64,000 nt of DNA from NCBI RefSeq assembly GCF_021462225.1, contig NC_061816.1, positions 6,916,119 through 6,980,118 of the forward strand, read 5' to 3'. A program made the translations under genes and the position numbers. A model generated the notes under the pieces. It did no database searches. It was given only the letters and a program-made list of their open reading frames with translations, and had not been told where the DNA came from. This stretch comes from Girardinichthys multiradiatus (lineage: Eukaryota > Chordata > Actinopteri > Cyprinodontiformes > Goodeidae). Shown piece after piece: positions 10,400-21,149 of this stretch (position 1 is the stretch's first letter; every line of letters begins with the position of its first letter).

Positions 10400-10895
10400 A
10401 GTGTGAGACTGGAGCCGGGGTTCACCATTCTGCAGGAAAACCATAAACACACAACCAGAGCTACAACTGAATGGTTTAGATCAAACCATATTAATTTACA
10501 GCAATGGCCAAGTCAAAGTCTGGACCAAAATCTAATTGAGAATCAGTGGCCAGACTTGAAAAGCACTGTTCACAAATGCTCTCCACTTAATCTGATTGGT
10601 CTTAAGCTATTTTGCAAAGATTTCAGTCTGTAGATGTGGAAGGCTGGTAGAAACATACCCCAAAAAGCCGTTCTACAAGTTTATGACTTAGGACAGCTGA
10701 ATAAAAATGCATGCCACACTTTTCAGATTTGTATTTCTAACAAAAAAGCCATTTAAAAAACTTGCATTAATTCTGTTCCATTTCACAATTATTCACCTTG
10801 TTTTGGTCTATCACAAAAATCCGTTAGCAAGCGTGATTGCAAAGTGACAAAATGTGGAAAACGTTCAAGAGTATGAATGTTTCTGCAAGGTACCA
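10400..10895 (+). pseudogene. Tc1-like transposase 3' half and element end (relic)
   Basis: A decayed frame gives FTILQENHKHTTRATTEWF, a damaged form of the usual F-QQDND-KHTA-ATTEWF box, and then WPSQSLDQNLIENQW, a damaged [15 protein letters not shown] box holding the catalytic Glu. The frame then breaks, but nucleotide similarity to the Tc1 C-terminus continues. The non-coding tail (cacttttcagatttg, ttttggtctatcac, tgtggaaaacgttcaagag, gcaagg) matches the 3' end of this fish family. A second, antisense fragment of the same family lies at 55325-55540. Confidence 0.85.
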
Positions 10896-12129
10896 TCAAG
10901 GCAATGCACATAGAGAAGAAAACAAAAATCATAAAAGGTTTTTTTTGTGTTTCAACCCAATTTTGACAAATTAGAAAAATAAAACCAGCTGCATCAATCC
11001 CAGATGTTTCAAACACTAGAGCTACATGTTCTCCTGCAGGCAGCAGAACGACGACGATGGGAGTTTCTTTGTATTTTATACATATTCATATATTGGCAAA
11101 ATGTTGCAAAGAAATAAAAGAAATAGAGAACTAAATAAAGCAAAATAAAAGAATAACCTACCCTAAATAGCATCAGTAAAAAGAGTATTTGCATTATTTA
11201 GACTGCCTGATACACAACCTCCAATCCTCACCACTCCTGACAATACAAAACATGTAAACAGCCAAAGCAAGAAGAGACATTTCTGCTTTATTCACCACAT
11301 TTTGTTAAGTGGTTTACTTTAGTTCTATTGTGTTTGTATCTCAAGACAAATTTAATATATTTTCCTCCATTTCCACATGGCATCAGTTAGTCAAAGTAAG
11401 TTTTCTGGCAGATTAAAAATGAGAAAGAAACTTTTCTTTGTCTTTTGCTTGACTCTCAAAACCCTTTCAGTTTCACATCTCCACATCTTAAGGAAGCCCT
11501 TCTTTTGCATTTTTAACATGAAAATAAAGTATGTAAATTTATGGGGAAGTTAAGTGTCCCTCAAATTAAATGCAGAGAAGCAATCCAACATTTTTTTTCT
11601 TTTTATTCAAAGTTATCAGTTGGAGCTGTGAATGCCGGGATGTGGCATCTTTTGTTTCCTCTAATATCCCTGGAAAATCTGGTTAAAATTGGAAGATGCG
11701 GCAACGTTTCTGTGCTGGCTGCACTGATTCCACAGTGTTTTCACAGCTGTCTTGCCTGCGAGACATAGCTGAAGTTGGGGGGGGGGGGGGGGGGGGTGGA
11801 GGTCGAGCTGCTGCGATCAACTCAAGTGTAAAGATGACAAATGAGAAGCAAAAGGGATAAACCAATACTTTGAGTGTTTGACACAAGCTGCAGCAGCAGA
11901 GAAAATGGTTTGAAAAGTAAGAGCGGTGTGTATTATATTCAAAACGTCAGAAACTGTCAGTGCAGAGCTTCATTTAATATACAGCTCCACAATCTCTGGG
12001 ACCCCGAAAGGTTTCTAGGAACTAAATAAAAGAAAATAATGTTTTTAATTTGTTATTTGCTTCTTTTAAATCATCAGAGTGAGTAGTTATTTCAATTAGG
12101 AATCAATTATTTTCTGTTTTCCTGAGGAT
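10896..12129. other. Unassigned AT-rich DNA
   Basis: No repeat family or exon is recognised apart from the G-run at 11777-11796. Small open frames in this stretch lack motifs. Confidence 0.4.
11777..11796. repeat. Poly-G run (20 G)
   Basis: Twenty consecutive G residues, an unusually long pure G-run that could form a G-quadruplex and is also a likely assembly weak point. Confidence 0.9.
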
Positions 12130-12320
12130 TAAGATGTGATGCAGGGGCCTATTTGCCTATTTGCCACTCTTCATAATGAGAAAGACAAGAGAACATTCTA
12201 CTCAAGTAAGGCAGATGTATATATATACATGTATTTATATATCCAGGAATGGCTACAAGAAAATGGCTGCTATTTGCAGATTGTGACATACTACCTAAAG
12301 ACAGAAGTCAATTTAATTAC
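12130..12320 (+). mobile_element. Tc1-like relic, 5' region (family A, copy 1)
   Basis: 'cactcttcataatgagaaag' followed by acaagagaacattctactcaag and 'ggaatggctacaagaaaatg' matches the start of the transposase region in a Tc1 family seen twice more here, at 42300 and 52750. Only the N-terminal portion is left, and it carries a short (TA)-rich interruption. Confidence 0.7.
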
Positions 12321-12489
12321 TAGACCCAGTGTCTTAATTTTTAATGTCTGTGTTTATAGTCCTTGTAGCGAGAACATTCCTAGGTCATGAAGTCTGGAAT
12401 TGTTCTACCTTTGTTAATAGGTGGTAATCCTAGTTTTTCGAATAATCATTAGCAGTTTTAGCATTATTGGTTTCAGCTAAAATATGTAT

Positions 12490-12655
12490 TCTATTTATAT
12501 AAATATTCTGGCTTCAGCTATGGTTCACTTCTATGCGGATGACCGATTTCTTTACACAACGGCTTTAGGGATGATGATAGGTGTTCCTCAAGGATCCATC
12601 TTGGGATGATATCTGTTTATCTCTGGTTGAAAGCAACCTTGGAATAGATCTAGAT
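12490..12655 (+). pseudogene. LINE reverse-transcriptase fossil, block 1
   Basis: Bases 12532-12543 read Y-A-D-D within HFYADDRFLYTTAL. Bases 12580-12606 read GVPQGSILG, and shortly after comes NNLGIDLD (with one base change). In a normal LINE, GVPQGS precedes YADD, so the order here shows the end of one unit followed by the start of another. The sequence is interrupted at 12656 by a hAT-like end. Confidence 0.75.
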
Positions 12656-13005
12656 CAGGGGTCAACAACATTTACAACCCTAAGAGCCACTTTTGCCTTT
12701 GTTCCAGCTAAACAAAATTAGTTTAGAGCCACGAAAGCTTCATGACTCTTCATGACAGGAAATTTAGATTTTTAAATTAAAGCACCAACAAATTTTATTT
12801 TTGTTTTTAGGTTTAAGACATTTTCTTGAATGAAACATTAAATCTTTATAGAAAATTATGTAAAAATGACGACAATGCATGTAGTTTGCAACCTATCAGC
12901 AAAAAACATTATAAAAAAGAATATTCCTTACGAATGTTATGCATATATTCCCTAAAACACTAGGAAAAACTGCTAAAGTTGGCCTTTCTTAATTACATTT
13001 ATATT
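12656..13005 (+). mobile_element. hAT-like insertion with recognisable left end
   Basis: The sequence begins 'caggggtcaacaacatttac' and continues 'aaccctaagagccacttttg', the standard left end of a hAT-type element, then AT-rich filler without coding capacity. It splits the reverse-transcriptase fossil, which resumes near 13010. The right boundary is not clear. Confidence 0.55.
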
Positions 13006-13330
13006 TAGCAAGTAGCAAGGGACTCTCCTCAAGCTGTGTTTGACTTTTTCCAAAGTTCTGAGATAACTCTAGATCCAGCTTAGGATCGCTTCTATGCAGA
13101 TGATACTTTTATTTATACAGTGTCATTGTCTTTAAAAGTAGCACTAGAAATTTCAGTCTCTGTTTAACCTTTACCCTTTTTCAGAGTACTATTTTATAAA
13201 GCTAGGCCTGGGCTAGGTCTAAATGCAACTGTGGTTTACTTGTATGCAGATAATACATTTATTTGTTGTGTGGGTTTATTTATACAACCAGCAATAGGCC
13301 TTTTTAACAACACAGAAAATGTTGAGCTGA
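13006..13330 (+). pseudogene. LINE reverse-transcriptase fossils, blocks 2 and 3
   Basis: Two further catalytic boxes lie 150 bp apart: YADD at 13093-13104 (context RFYADDTFIYTVSL) and YADN at 13243-13254 (context VVYLYADNTFICC). The text before the first ('gggactctcctcaagctgtg') is a damaged GVPQGS region. Stops occur throughout. With block 1 this gives three YADD-type boxes in about 720 bp, that is, repeated copies of one segment of a LINE and not one gene. Confidence 0.75.
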
Positions 13331-14060
13331 CAGAAATTAACCTTCCATTGTCATCTGAGTCCTGGGACCTTTTTGTGTTAGATTAAGCCACAATAATAAA
13401 ACATAAATTTATCTTGAGGTTTTTTATACTTCTTCAGGTAGTGCAGAGGGTGCAGTAAGGTTTTTAGTCAGATTGCTTAAATTTACAGGTTTATGATACA
13501 GAATGTGACCAAATGTTTCACAGTCAAGTTCAAATTACGCATGATCCTTAACGCCAACAAACCCAGATGATTATCATTGACTCCTTTCACATTTCAACCA
13601 TCATTGTTGGGCTGAGTACCATGGGACTGGATGGCAGCTGCCTCAGGTAATATCGCTCTCATGCAGCTCTTATTAAGCCTCTGGTCAAGAGCCAAATACA
13701 GCAGCTGTGTGTCCAAAACCAACCTATAAAGCCACCTAAGTTGGTGTTCATAAACAACAATATCCAAGCAAATCGAGTGGCCAATGTCAGACATGGCCAA
13801 ACAAACAAGCTGAAGGTCGTGGCTGCCACCCAGCTGCTGAATTAATGACAGCTCAGGTCTCAGGTTTGAGTCCCTACTAGTGTAAGGAGAAAAGAGTTCA
13901 AGAAATCTCTTTAAAACCAAAAGAAAAGGTTTTACTTACAGGGAGTTTTTGCAGGGTAATTGTTTGCTATTAAAGCAAGCATAAACTTAACTATGGAGTT
14001 TGATGTTATTGTCTAACTTTCTTCAGTTTTTATTTATCTATGCTGCACGTTGTACCTGAG
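13331..14060. other. Unassigned DNA
   Basis: No assignable feature. A 108-codon open frame on the minus strand (13594-13920) has no recognised motif. Confidence 0.4.
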
Positions 14061-14560
14061 GTCAGTGCTCCATGTGGCAAAGTGCCACCAAAGCTGCTTT
14101 TTTATGAGTTGAATAATCTGGGAATATTGGCCTAACGTGATCCGACATTTGAAACAGCCATCGCAGGTTTCTGTTAATAAATGATTCACGCAGCCGGCCC
14201 AGGAGACCTGGAGTTAATGCCATCTCGGTGGTGCCAAGATAAAACCTTGACTCAGATCCAGCTCTGCCCTCAAGGGAAAGGACAAATGGACCATGGCCAC
14301 TGTCGATCTGTTGCTCCGGTCTCCATTATGGACCCCTGAAAAAAGGGGGGGGACCAGACATGAGAGACGGTAATGATCCAAAGTCAGAATGCAAAGTGCT
14401 GCGTAGCTGCTTTTATGTGTGTTTTCCCCCGGCACAGAGAGCAGGAAGTTGTGATTCGTTTTACTGCCACACAGTTTTAGGTGCAGTAACAGCATCCTGA
14501 GGTCCCTCTGAGATCCCTAATGTGATTTTAATGACCTGACGCTGTGCAAATGACAAGCAT
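14061..14560. promoter_or_regulatory. Candidate conserved noncoding block
   Basis: More balanced base composition than its surroundings, with 'gttaataaatgattcacgca' and other homeodomain-like words, and no repeat signature. This is a guess from texture. Confidence 0.2.
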
Positions 14561-15179
14561 GCAAGGTGAAGGTGACAACCTTTCTCTTCCATCTATATGA
14601 TTTTTCTTCCCCAACTGACTCCCTCATTTGTTCTCAGGTCTTGTTATCTGAAAGCCACGGTGACGTTTAATCTATTACATCACTGTGCATTGCTGGCAAT
14701 CACTGCTGTAAATTTAAACAACAATGGAAGCTCCCTTCTAATCTACATGTTTTGTTCATTATAATAAAACAAATACTTCCTTTGTTCAAAACGAAGTTTG
14801 TTTTGAGGCAACAGTTTGAAACTGTGGAGGAGTTGTACTGTATGTCACCAGCCAGCCAAGACAAGACACTGTACATCAGAGATTTAATTATGTAAACAGA
14901 GGCAGAGCGGCACAGCAGGCTCAAGTGACAAATTATTATGACTTAAACCTCAGTAAGCAAGGCCAAGGAAGCACAGCTTTAAAGACACCAACCACATAAC
15001 CGTAGAAATATTTTGATTTGTTGTTGTTCATGATTTTGAGGAGTAAAAACACTTCATTTGCTTTTCAGTTAGAATTTAAAACTTGATGTGAAGAAAAGAA
15101 CATGTACATTACTTTTTTCATCAAGAAAACTAAATACATCATGTATTTCCACTGAACTTGCTGGTTACACGCACTGATA
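14561..15179. other. Unassigned DNA
   Basis: No repeat family, exon or RNA gene is recognised. Confidence 0.4.
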
Positions 15180-15840
15180 TTACAGGTTACTTTCCAAAAT
15201 TAAGTTCCCTTTGTGGAACCTGTATGTAGACTGTAATACTTCACGCATAAGTAACCTTACAGGTTATTTTCCTGGAAAGCTCACATGAATTAAATTACAA
15301 GCAGGAAAACAACTTGTAACCTCTGGAGAAGTTCCAGAAAATAACCTTTAAATTCCATGAAAGTAAGCTATAAGCCCCTCTGAAGTGGTTTGTAAGGTCA
15401 ATCAATATAACCTATAAGGTGTGCAAAAGTAATTTGGTATTTTTTTAAAGTAACCTGAGACTCCAATGACAAAAATCAGTAAACTCAGTGAAAGTAACCT
15501 TTAAGATTTGAGAAAAAAACTATAATGTCTGGGTAAATTCGAGAAAGTAATCTGTTATCTCCAGAACTTAACCAGAACATTTTGTCAAAGTAACCAGTAC
15601 ATTCATTGGAAGTTCTGGAATAAACAGTATAATCATTGAGATTTATGTCACAAACCTGGAGGTTCTGTCCAAGTAATCAATGTATGATATATAAGGTAAC
15701 GGATAAAATGGGAGATAGGAACCTTTAAGTTCAATGAAAGGAAGCTGCAAATTGTCTTGTCCTGTAAAAGCAACCTATAAGCGCCAGAAAGTTACCTATT
15801 GACTCTAGAAATTAACTTGCAAGCATTGCAAAAGTAACTT
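15180..15840. repeat. Degenerate 'agtaacct' repeat field, left part
   Basis: A word of the type (a)aagtaacctntaa followed by 10-20 variable bases, often containing 'ctggaa' or 'tcaatgaaa', recurs about every 25-35 bp over 660 bp. Examples are 'gaaagtaacctttaag', 'caaagtaaccagtac' and 'aagcaacctataagcgcc'. It looks like a very old minisatellite that has lost strict periodicity. The field continues at 16290-16740 and has an outlier at 28330-28420. Confidence 0.65.
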
Positions 15841-16289
15841 TGTGGCTTCATACCTCTGGTATACCAGAGAGCTTCCTGCATTTGGTTTGGCAGAGTCCCA
15901 GTACGCCAAGCATGGCTCAACAAAATCCTGTCTGAAAGTGAAGGCTGGTGCCCCCATTGGCTTGGCGAACCAGCAGCCTCTTTCGCCCATTCTGCTCTGG
16001 AGGTTGAGCATGAGAGTGTGTAATAGGTCCCTAAAATGTTGAATTATGCCTGGGCTGGGAGAAACCTGGGAGATTTTTGATGGAGGCCCATTGTGGTCCT
16101 GACATACAAACTGATTGTCCAACCTGGGTATGGGGCCAAAGACTAATTTAACTATCTACTGTTTGGTTCCCTCCATAGTTTCTCTAAAAATAGCTGGAGC
16201 CCATTCTCACAGTTTTACCTGGTAAAGCGAAACATTAAAAGATCTTTGGGCCAAAACAATCAAAACCTAAAAATTCTGGAAGAAAACCA
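15841..16289. other. Unrelated block splitting the 'agtaacct' field
   Basis: The repeat word disappears and a GC-richer sequence with low complexity only at its ends takes its place. It is open on the minus strand for 105 codons (15805-16122) and on the plus strand for 66 (15842-16042). Neither translation shows a domain I recognise. It is probably an insertion of unknown type. Confidence 0.4.
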
Positions 16290-16740
16290 ATAAATGCAGT
16301 AAAATGATCGTGTAAGGTCCACAAATGTAACCTGCAACTTCTGGAAAGTAACCTATAGGTTTAACAGAATCAACGCTTTAAATTCTATAAAAGTAACTTC
16401 TATATTTTGGGATAAATTCAAAGAGGTAATCTGCAATTTCCAGAATTTAACCAACAGATTTAGTCAAAGTAACCTGCAACTTCAGAGTAAAGGAAAGTAC
16501 CATGTAACCTTCGAAAGGCAACTTAGGAAATCAGGAAAAATCTGGAAAATTTGGAAAAGCTACTTGTAAACCTGGAAAGCAAATTGTAAAACTGTAAACT
16601 CAAGGTTTGTGAACATTATCAATCAAATATGCAAAAGTGAGTTCAATGAAGGCAATCTTTAAGTTCTGTTGAAGTAATTTTAAAAAGCTCCAGAAAGTAA
16701 CCTGTAAGTTCAGTGAAAGAACTTGTGCATCCAGGGTAAA
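16290..16740. repeat. Degenerate 'agtaacct' repeat field, right part
   Basis: The same words resume, for example 'aatgtaacctgcaacttctg', 'gaaagtaacctataggttt' and 'gtcaaagtaacctgcaactt'. They confirm that the field was continuous before the block at 15841-16289 arrived. Confidence 0.65.
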
Positions 16741-17149
16741 TTACAGAATGTAGTTCATTTTTCTAACTTCATGGGGTATTTCCGCTAATTTCTTTGATGA
16801 ATTCTAAGCACAAATGTAATAAATACCACTGCAGCAATAAACAGTGGTTGTTTCATCTGTTTAAAAACAACAACCCATATTGATTTTCCAATAACCTGTT
16901 ATATGTCATCATTAATCAAACAAATAAATGTAACATCAGTTAAATTCACATAATAAATAAGGCAAAACACTAAGAATAAATTCCCAGCCTTTTCAGAGAG
17001 ATAACATTCCCACTGAGCCCTCCATGGAGTACATCCAGGGGTCATCATGATGTGCTTCAGAGGCCCCCAGCACCACAGAAATTTATTACAACAAAAACTC
17101 TTTTCTTACTTTGAGAGTGCACAACACTTAACCACGGCTGGTTCAAATC

Positions 17150-17620
17150 TGATTAATGCTTAAACCAATTACAGCTTCCCCTAATTAGAGGACATTACCA
17201 GGTTAAGAGCTTTAATTTATCTTCCTCAAGGTTTTTAGTCATGAATCTGTGGATATTTGTCGGAAGATTTATTGACGTACTTTGGTATATTGGCGCTCAA
17301 GGGCCATCTATGACACTCCCCCACCAAAGATGCAAACATGCTTGTGTGACTGTTGGACAGACACTGTGATCTAAGTTTCTAATTAAGAAAGCAGTGTGTC
17401 AAGCGCAGACGCATCACTCAGCTCCTCAGCCCTAATGCGGCCTCGTAATGCCCTGTGTGGTCTCAATTACACTTTTCATGATGTGCAATAACAGCATTAC
17501 TGCAAAGCAAGACATGCATTCATATACTTGTAATTAAATAAAAGCCGAGTCAAGATCGGACCCGAGTGATCTTGAGCAATATTCATTTAGACGGATGGTG
17601 GACAACTCTGACCTCTTGGT
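17150..17620. promoter_or_regulatory. Candidate conserved noncoding block
   Basis: A repeat-free segment with several homeodomain-type words (ccctaattag, tttctaattaag, tgtaattaaataaaa) and balanced composition, typical of vertebrate developmental enhancers. Conservation cannot be tested here. Confidence 0.3.
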
Positions 17621-17889
17621 TGGTTTTTAAAGAGATGAAGCTCAAAAGGTTGCCATTACTGTAAACAGATATTTCAAGCCAATTTTCAGATTTATGGTAC
17701 ACTTTAATGAGCAAGCACCAGCAGTTTACAAGTTCATAATAAAGCATTTCAGTTTTGTTGGTTTGACCACAACTCTAACATTGGTATTCAGAGATGGACA
17801 TCCTACATAAACCACATAATCAAATCAACAGAGCAGCATAGGAAGAAAGAAAAATGACTTTACCAACCTCAAACACACCTTAATCTGTA

Positions 17890-18330
17890 GGAGAACTTCA
17901 GGTTTCAAATATCAGAGGACCAAGTTTCAGTATCTTGGTGCCTTGTTTGAGAGTGAGGTTAGGCTGAAGCTGGACTCAGACGGAGGCAGTCTGAATATAT
18001 AATATAATAATATATAATAAATATGGATCATGGCCAAAAGAATATGATCCAAGACAGAGGCGACTGAAATTCCTCTGTAGGGTGGCTGGACTCTGTCTTG
18101 GGGATAAGTGGGAGCTTGAGCCAATGCTCCTCTGCATCAAGTTGAGTCAGTTGAGGTGGATGGGGAAACCGACCACCTTTGAGGTTTTCTTGGAAAATCC
18201 CAACTGGTCAACTGGTTAAAGATCCACAGCATCATTAGGGAGGAGAATATCCAAGATTCTTGTCTTGACTTTTCACCACCATGGGATAGTCTCAGGTAAA
18301 CCAATGAATTAATGTCAATAGAGCCATTGA
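17890..18330 (+). pseudogene. LINE C-terminal region (relic)
   Basis: 'ccaagtttcagtatcttggt' gives FQYLGALFESE, and further on RRLKFLCRVAGLCLGDKWELEPMLLCIKLSQLRW appears with interruptions. Together these follow the C-terminal order of a widespread fish non-LTR family (KYLG-LF…, R-FLRRVAG…, LL-I-RSQLRW-GH). The GHL-RMP motif has decayed to GKPTT, and stops occur later. An AT-rich 'ataatata' stretch (17995-18020) interrupts the middle. The clade is not assigned. Confidence 0.7.
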
Positions 18331-18370
18331 GGACTGGGACTTCCTCTTCCTACCAGACTTAAGTCCTGCA

Positions 18371-19095
18371 GAGCCACAGCCGCAGGATCATGCAGGTACC
18401 GAAACCCTTACACAAGCAAAAGGTTGGCAATGCCTTTGAAAATAAAGGCACACCCCACTTGGTGGATACCGTGGGCCAGACCCAGAGGTCAGTCTTGGAG
18501 TGTACACTAACCAGTTATTACTGGGTTGGAGCCCCTTTTGCCATCAGAACACCTTACCTCTTTGTGACATAAATTCAACAAGGTGTCAGAAAAGTTCTTT
18601 AGAGATTCTGGTTCAAAAGTGGCCAGCGAGTTAGTCCGTTTTAACTTGGAAAGGTCTTCAGCCACACTACAAAACAGCTTCAAAACATGTTTCAATACAA
18701 ATGGTGCCCATTCCTATCAAACATTCCTTCTACATAAGTTTTACTAGAACACCCAGACTGATTCAATAGTGTAAACTTTCTAGGATGTCTAAAAATCTTT
18801 ACATTGAAAGGATTATAAAATTGGATTTTATTGTATATCACCAGATATGCATCATGCAAAGCGAGTTTCCTATGCCAACTATCCATGCTGTCATAAACAG
18901 GGCTTTACATTGCTAAGTTATCACTGTCTTTCTGTACCTTTTGTTCAATTAGCTTCAATTCTGGCGACAAATTTGGCAAGATGTTAAAGTATTATTCCAG
19001 AGGTCAAGGAAGGAATGTTACAGATGGTCAAACTGACATCCTGCACTGATAAACATTTACCTAAGCAAACAAAACTCAACTGATCAGAACAACAG
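18371..19095. other. Unassigned DNA
   Basis: No repeat or gene signature is recognised; short open frames on both strands lack motifs. Confidence 0.4.
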
Positions 19096-19099
19096 TAAC

Positions 19100-19510
19100 A
19101 GAACCTAAATTTGCCCTTCATCCCTTCCATCAATCAAACAGAGAGCTATTTAGTTGTGCTCTGGCCCCTGTGTTTCATTTGTAAATCATCTACTGACCCC
19201 CTCCCAGCCCCAGCATGCAGAGGTCAGGCCTATCATGGGCGGGGGCCCTGCTCACCACCAAAACGATCTACCTGCATGGGATCTCCGGCCTGTGGTCTTG
19301 GATGGAGGGGGAGGTGGTGGTCGTGTTATCATTTGTCCCAGCGTGTCGCAGCGATACTAATGAACTCGCGCAGGAGTTCTGGCAACATCGGCTATTTCGG
19401 TCTTAAATCTGCCATTAACATTTCATTAATGCGCTGCCCTACTGCTCGTCTGCACCGCAGCAGGTGTCTGCTGATGACTGCCACAAGCTGCAAAACATCT
19501 CAATGACTGC
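19100..19510. promoter_or_regulatory. GC-richer block, candidate conserved noncoding element or exon
   Basis: All three plus-strand frames are open for long parts of this 400-bp block (131 codons at 19111-19506, plus 68 and 63 in the other frames), as expected for GC-rich DNA lacking stops and not for one selected frame. It contains 'catttcattaatgcgctgcc' and a CpG cluster. I see no protein domain. A regulatory element is as likely as an exon. Confidence 0.25.
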
Positions 19511-19767
19511 AGGTAAAAATTATGGATTCATGCATCACAGGGTAGACCTTTATCTGAGCTAAGCAACAATGTCTTCAGGCACTGGTCAAGAAGGTAGTCC
19601 AAAAACATCCTAATGTTTAATATTTTATCTTGATATAATATTGATATAATAATTGAATAAACATTTATTATTTTTCATACTCATATTTTTCCGGACTAAA
19701 ATCTTCAGATTTCTCACTTTTTGGGCCATTTATGATTCATCATAAAGGTACAAGAGGGGAGGGAGGG

Positions 19768-19820
19768 ATGGATGGAGGGATGGATGGATGGATGGATGGA
19801 TGGATGGATGGATGGATGGA
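19768..19820. repeat. (GGAT)n microsatellite
   Basis: About 13 tandem copies of a tetranucleotide, with an imperfect start (gggagggatggatggaggga). Confidence 0.95.
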
Positions 19821-20089
19821 AAATATGTTTCCAGACTGCAGTGGATTTCTGCACATAACACATTTCATTACCAGAGATACAACTGCAAAGTCTAATCAAT
19901 AATTTAGGAGAATGAAAATCCCTGATAGTCACAGAATTTCAAATAAGTAATGAATTGAGGCTTTAACCTTTGACCTCCATAGTATCATTATTTTCTCCAG
20001 GTATTACAGCGTGTACTATTAATGTACAATCTTCATACATACACAGGAGTATTTGTGTATGCAAATCACTCTGACTTCGTTGTGCTCAA

Positions 20090-20410
20090 GGCAGTATCAG
20101 TTGCTGAGGTATTCGCCTGGTAATGAACACGGCTCGCCTGCGCTCCATCCAACAAGTTTAACACAATATTCTAATTAGACATCTATGTTTATTTAATGCG
20201 TCCTGAGCAAATTAGTTGTATAAAATTATGACTAATTAAGGGCTGAATTAATAAACGGCAGCACTGTGGCAACCTCTGCAAAGACGAGCACATAGGTAAT
20301 CATCGTATCCGTGTCACTCATTAAGCTTTTTGATCATTATGACATGACAGATGATAACATGTGCTCTAATCTATATGCACAGGCTGCTGCATATTTTAGA
20401 TTATATTTGA
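20090..20410. promoter_or_regulatory. Candidate conserved noncoding element (developmental enhancer type)
   Basis: Within 300 bp there are 'ctaattagac', 'gactaattaagg', 'ctgaattaataaac', 'tcattaagc' and a MEIS/TGIF-type 'tgacatgacagatga', with almost no low complexity and no repeat signature. Clustering of TAATTA cores with TGACAG is typical of homeobox-controlled enhancers. The function is an inference. Confidence 0.35.
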
Positions 20411-20419
20411 AAACACTGC

Positions 20420-21140
20420 ATGACTAAAAATTCAAAACACCTACTCCTTTATATCCTGGTGCATGTGGTCGATGCAGCTTTCATAATTTCTAATCTGTTT
20501 TTTATTTGTTGTTTATCATCTATGCTTCATTTTCCTTCATATTTTAGCTGTTTCAAAACTTCAGCCTTCAAATGTTTTGCAGCCGCTGCATTAAGGCTCT
20601 TCAACCAGAACCCTTTAAAGATGTTTTTCCACTCCATTGATCAATCTTTAACTGCTTCTCTGAGGTGTAGGGGTAGCACTTTAAGGAAAATGTGCGCAAG
20701 CCACACAAACTTTTTAATCAACAATGATAAACTACAGAAAACTAAACCCCACCTAAATACACTGAAATATGACTCCATTTAGCTTTATTTAATTCATGGA
20801 GCATCAAACCTGATGCTTTTTACAAGAGTTTGAGCTTTTATGGTTTATTCCCGAACTGAATCACATTTAGCCTCAGACAATAATGCAACACACCTCAGAA
20901 AATGATGCAAACAACCTCAGTCTGATACAAACTGTAAAACTTCATCTGTTTTTGTCACCTGTAGATGGAAATGCTCATTGATCTGTGCACTGAGGAGCAT
21001 AAAATGCATGTGAACCATCTCGGGGGGACTTTGACTCAAAAAGGAAACGTGTCGGATCAGCAGATTATTTCCAAACAAGTCAGGTTTGATGATTCCTAAG
21101 GTGGACAAACTGGAGACAATCACGCATGGTCATAAATAGC
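20420..21140. other. Unassigned DNA with one 120-codon open frame
   Basis: An open frame at 20420-20782 (+) starts MTKNSKHLLLYILVHVVDAA and is hydrophobic near its N-terminus, but it is Phe/Ser-rich in the way of AT-rich noncoding DNA. No domain is recognised and no splice context supports it. Confidence 0.35.
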
Positions 21141-21149
21141 TACGTAAAG

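Noticed and set aside
11683..11886. Poly-proline protein on the minus strand
   Set aside because: The proline run is only the translation of the 20-base G-run.
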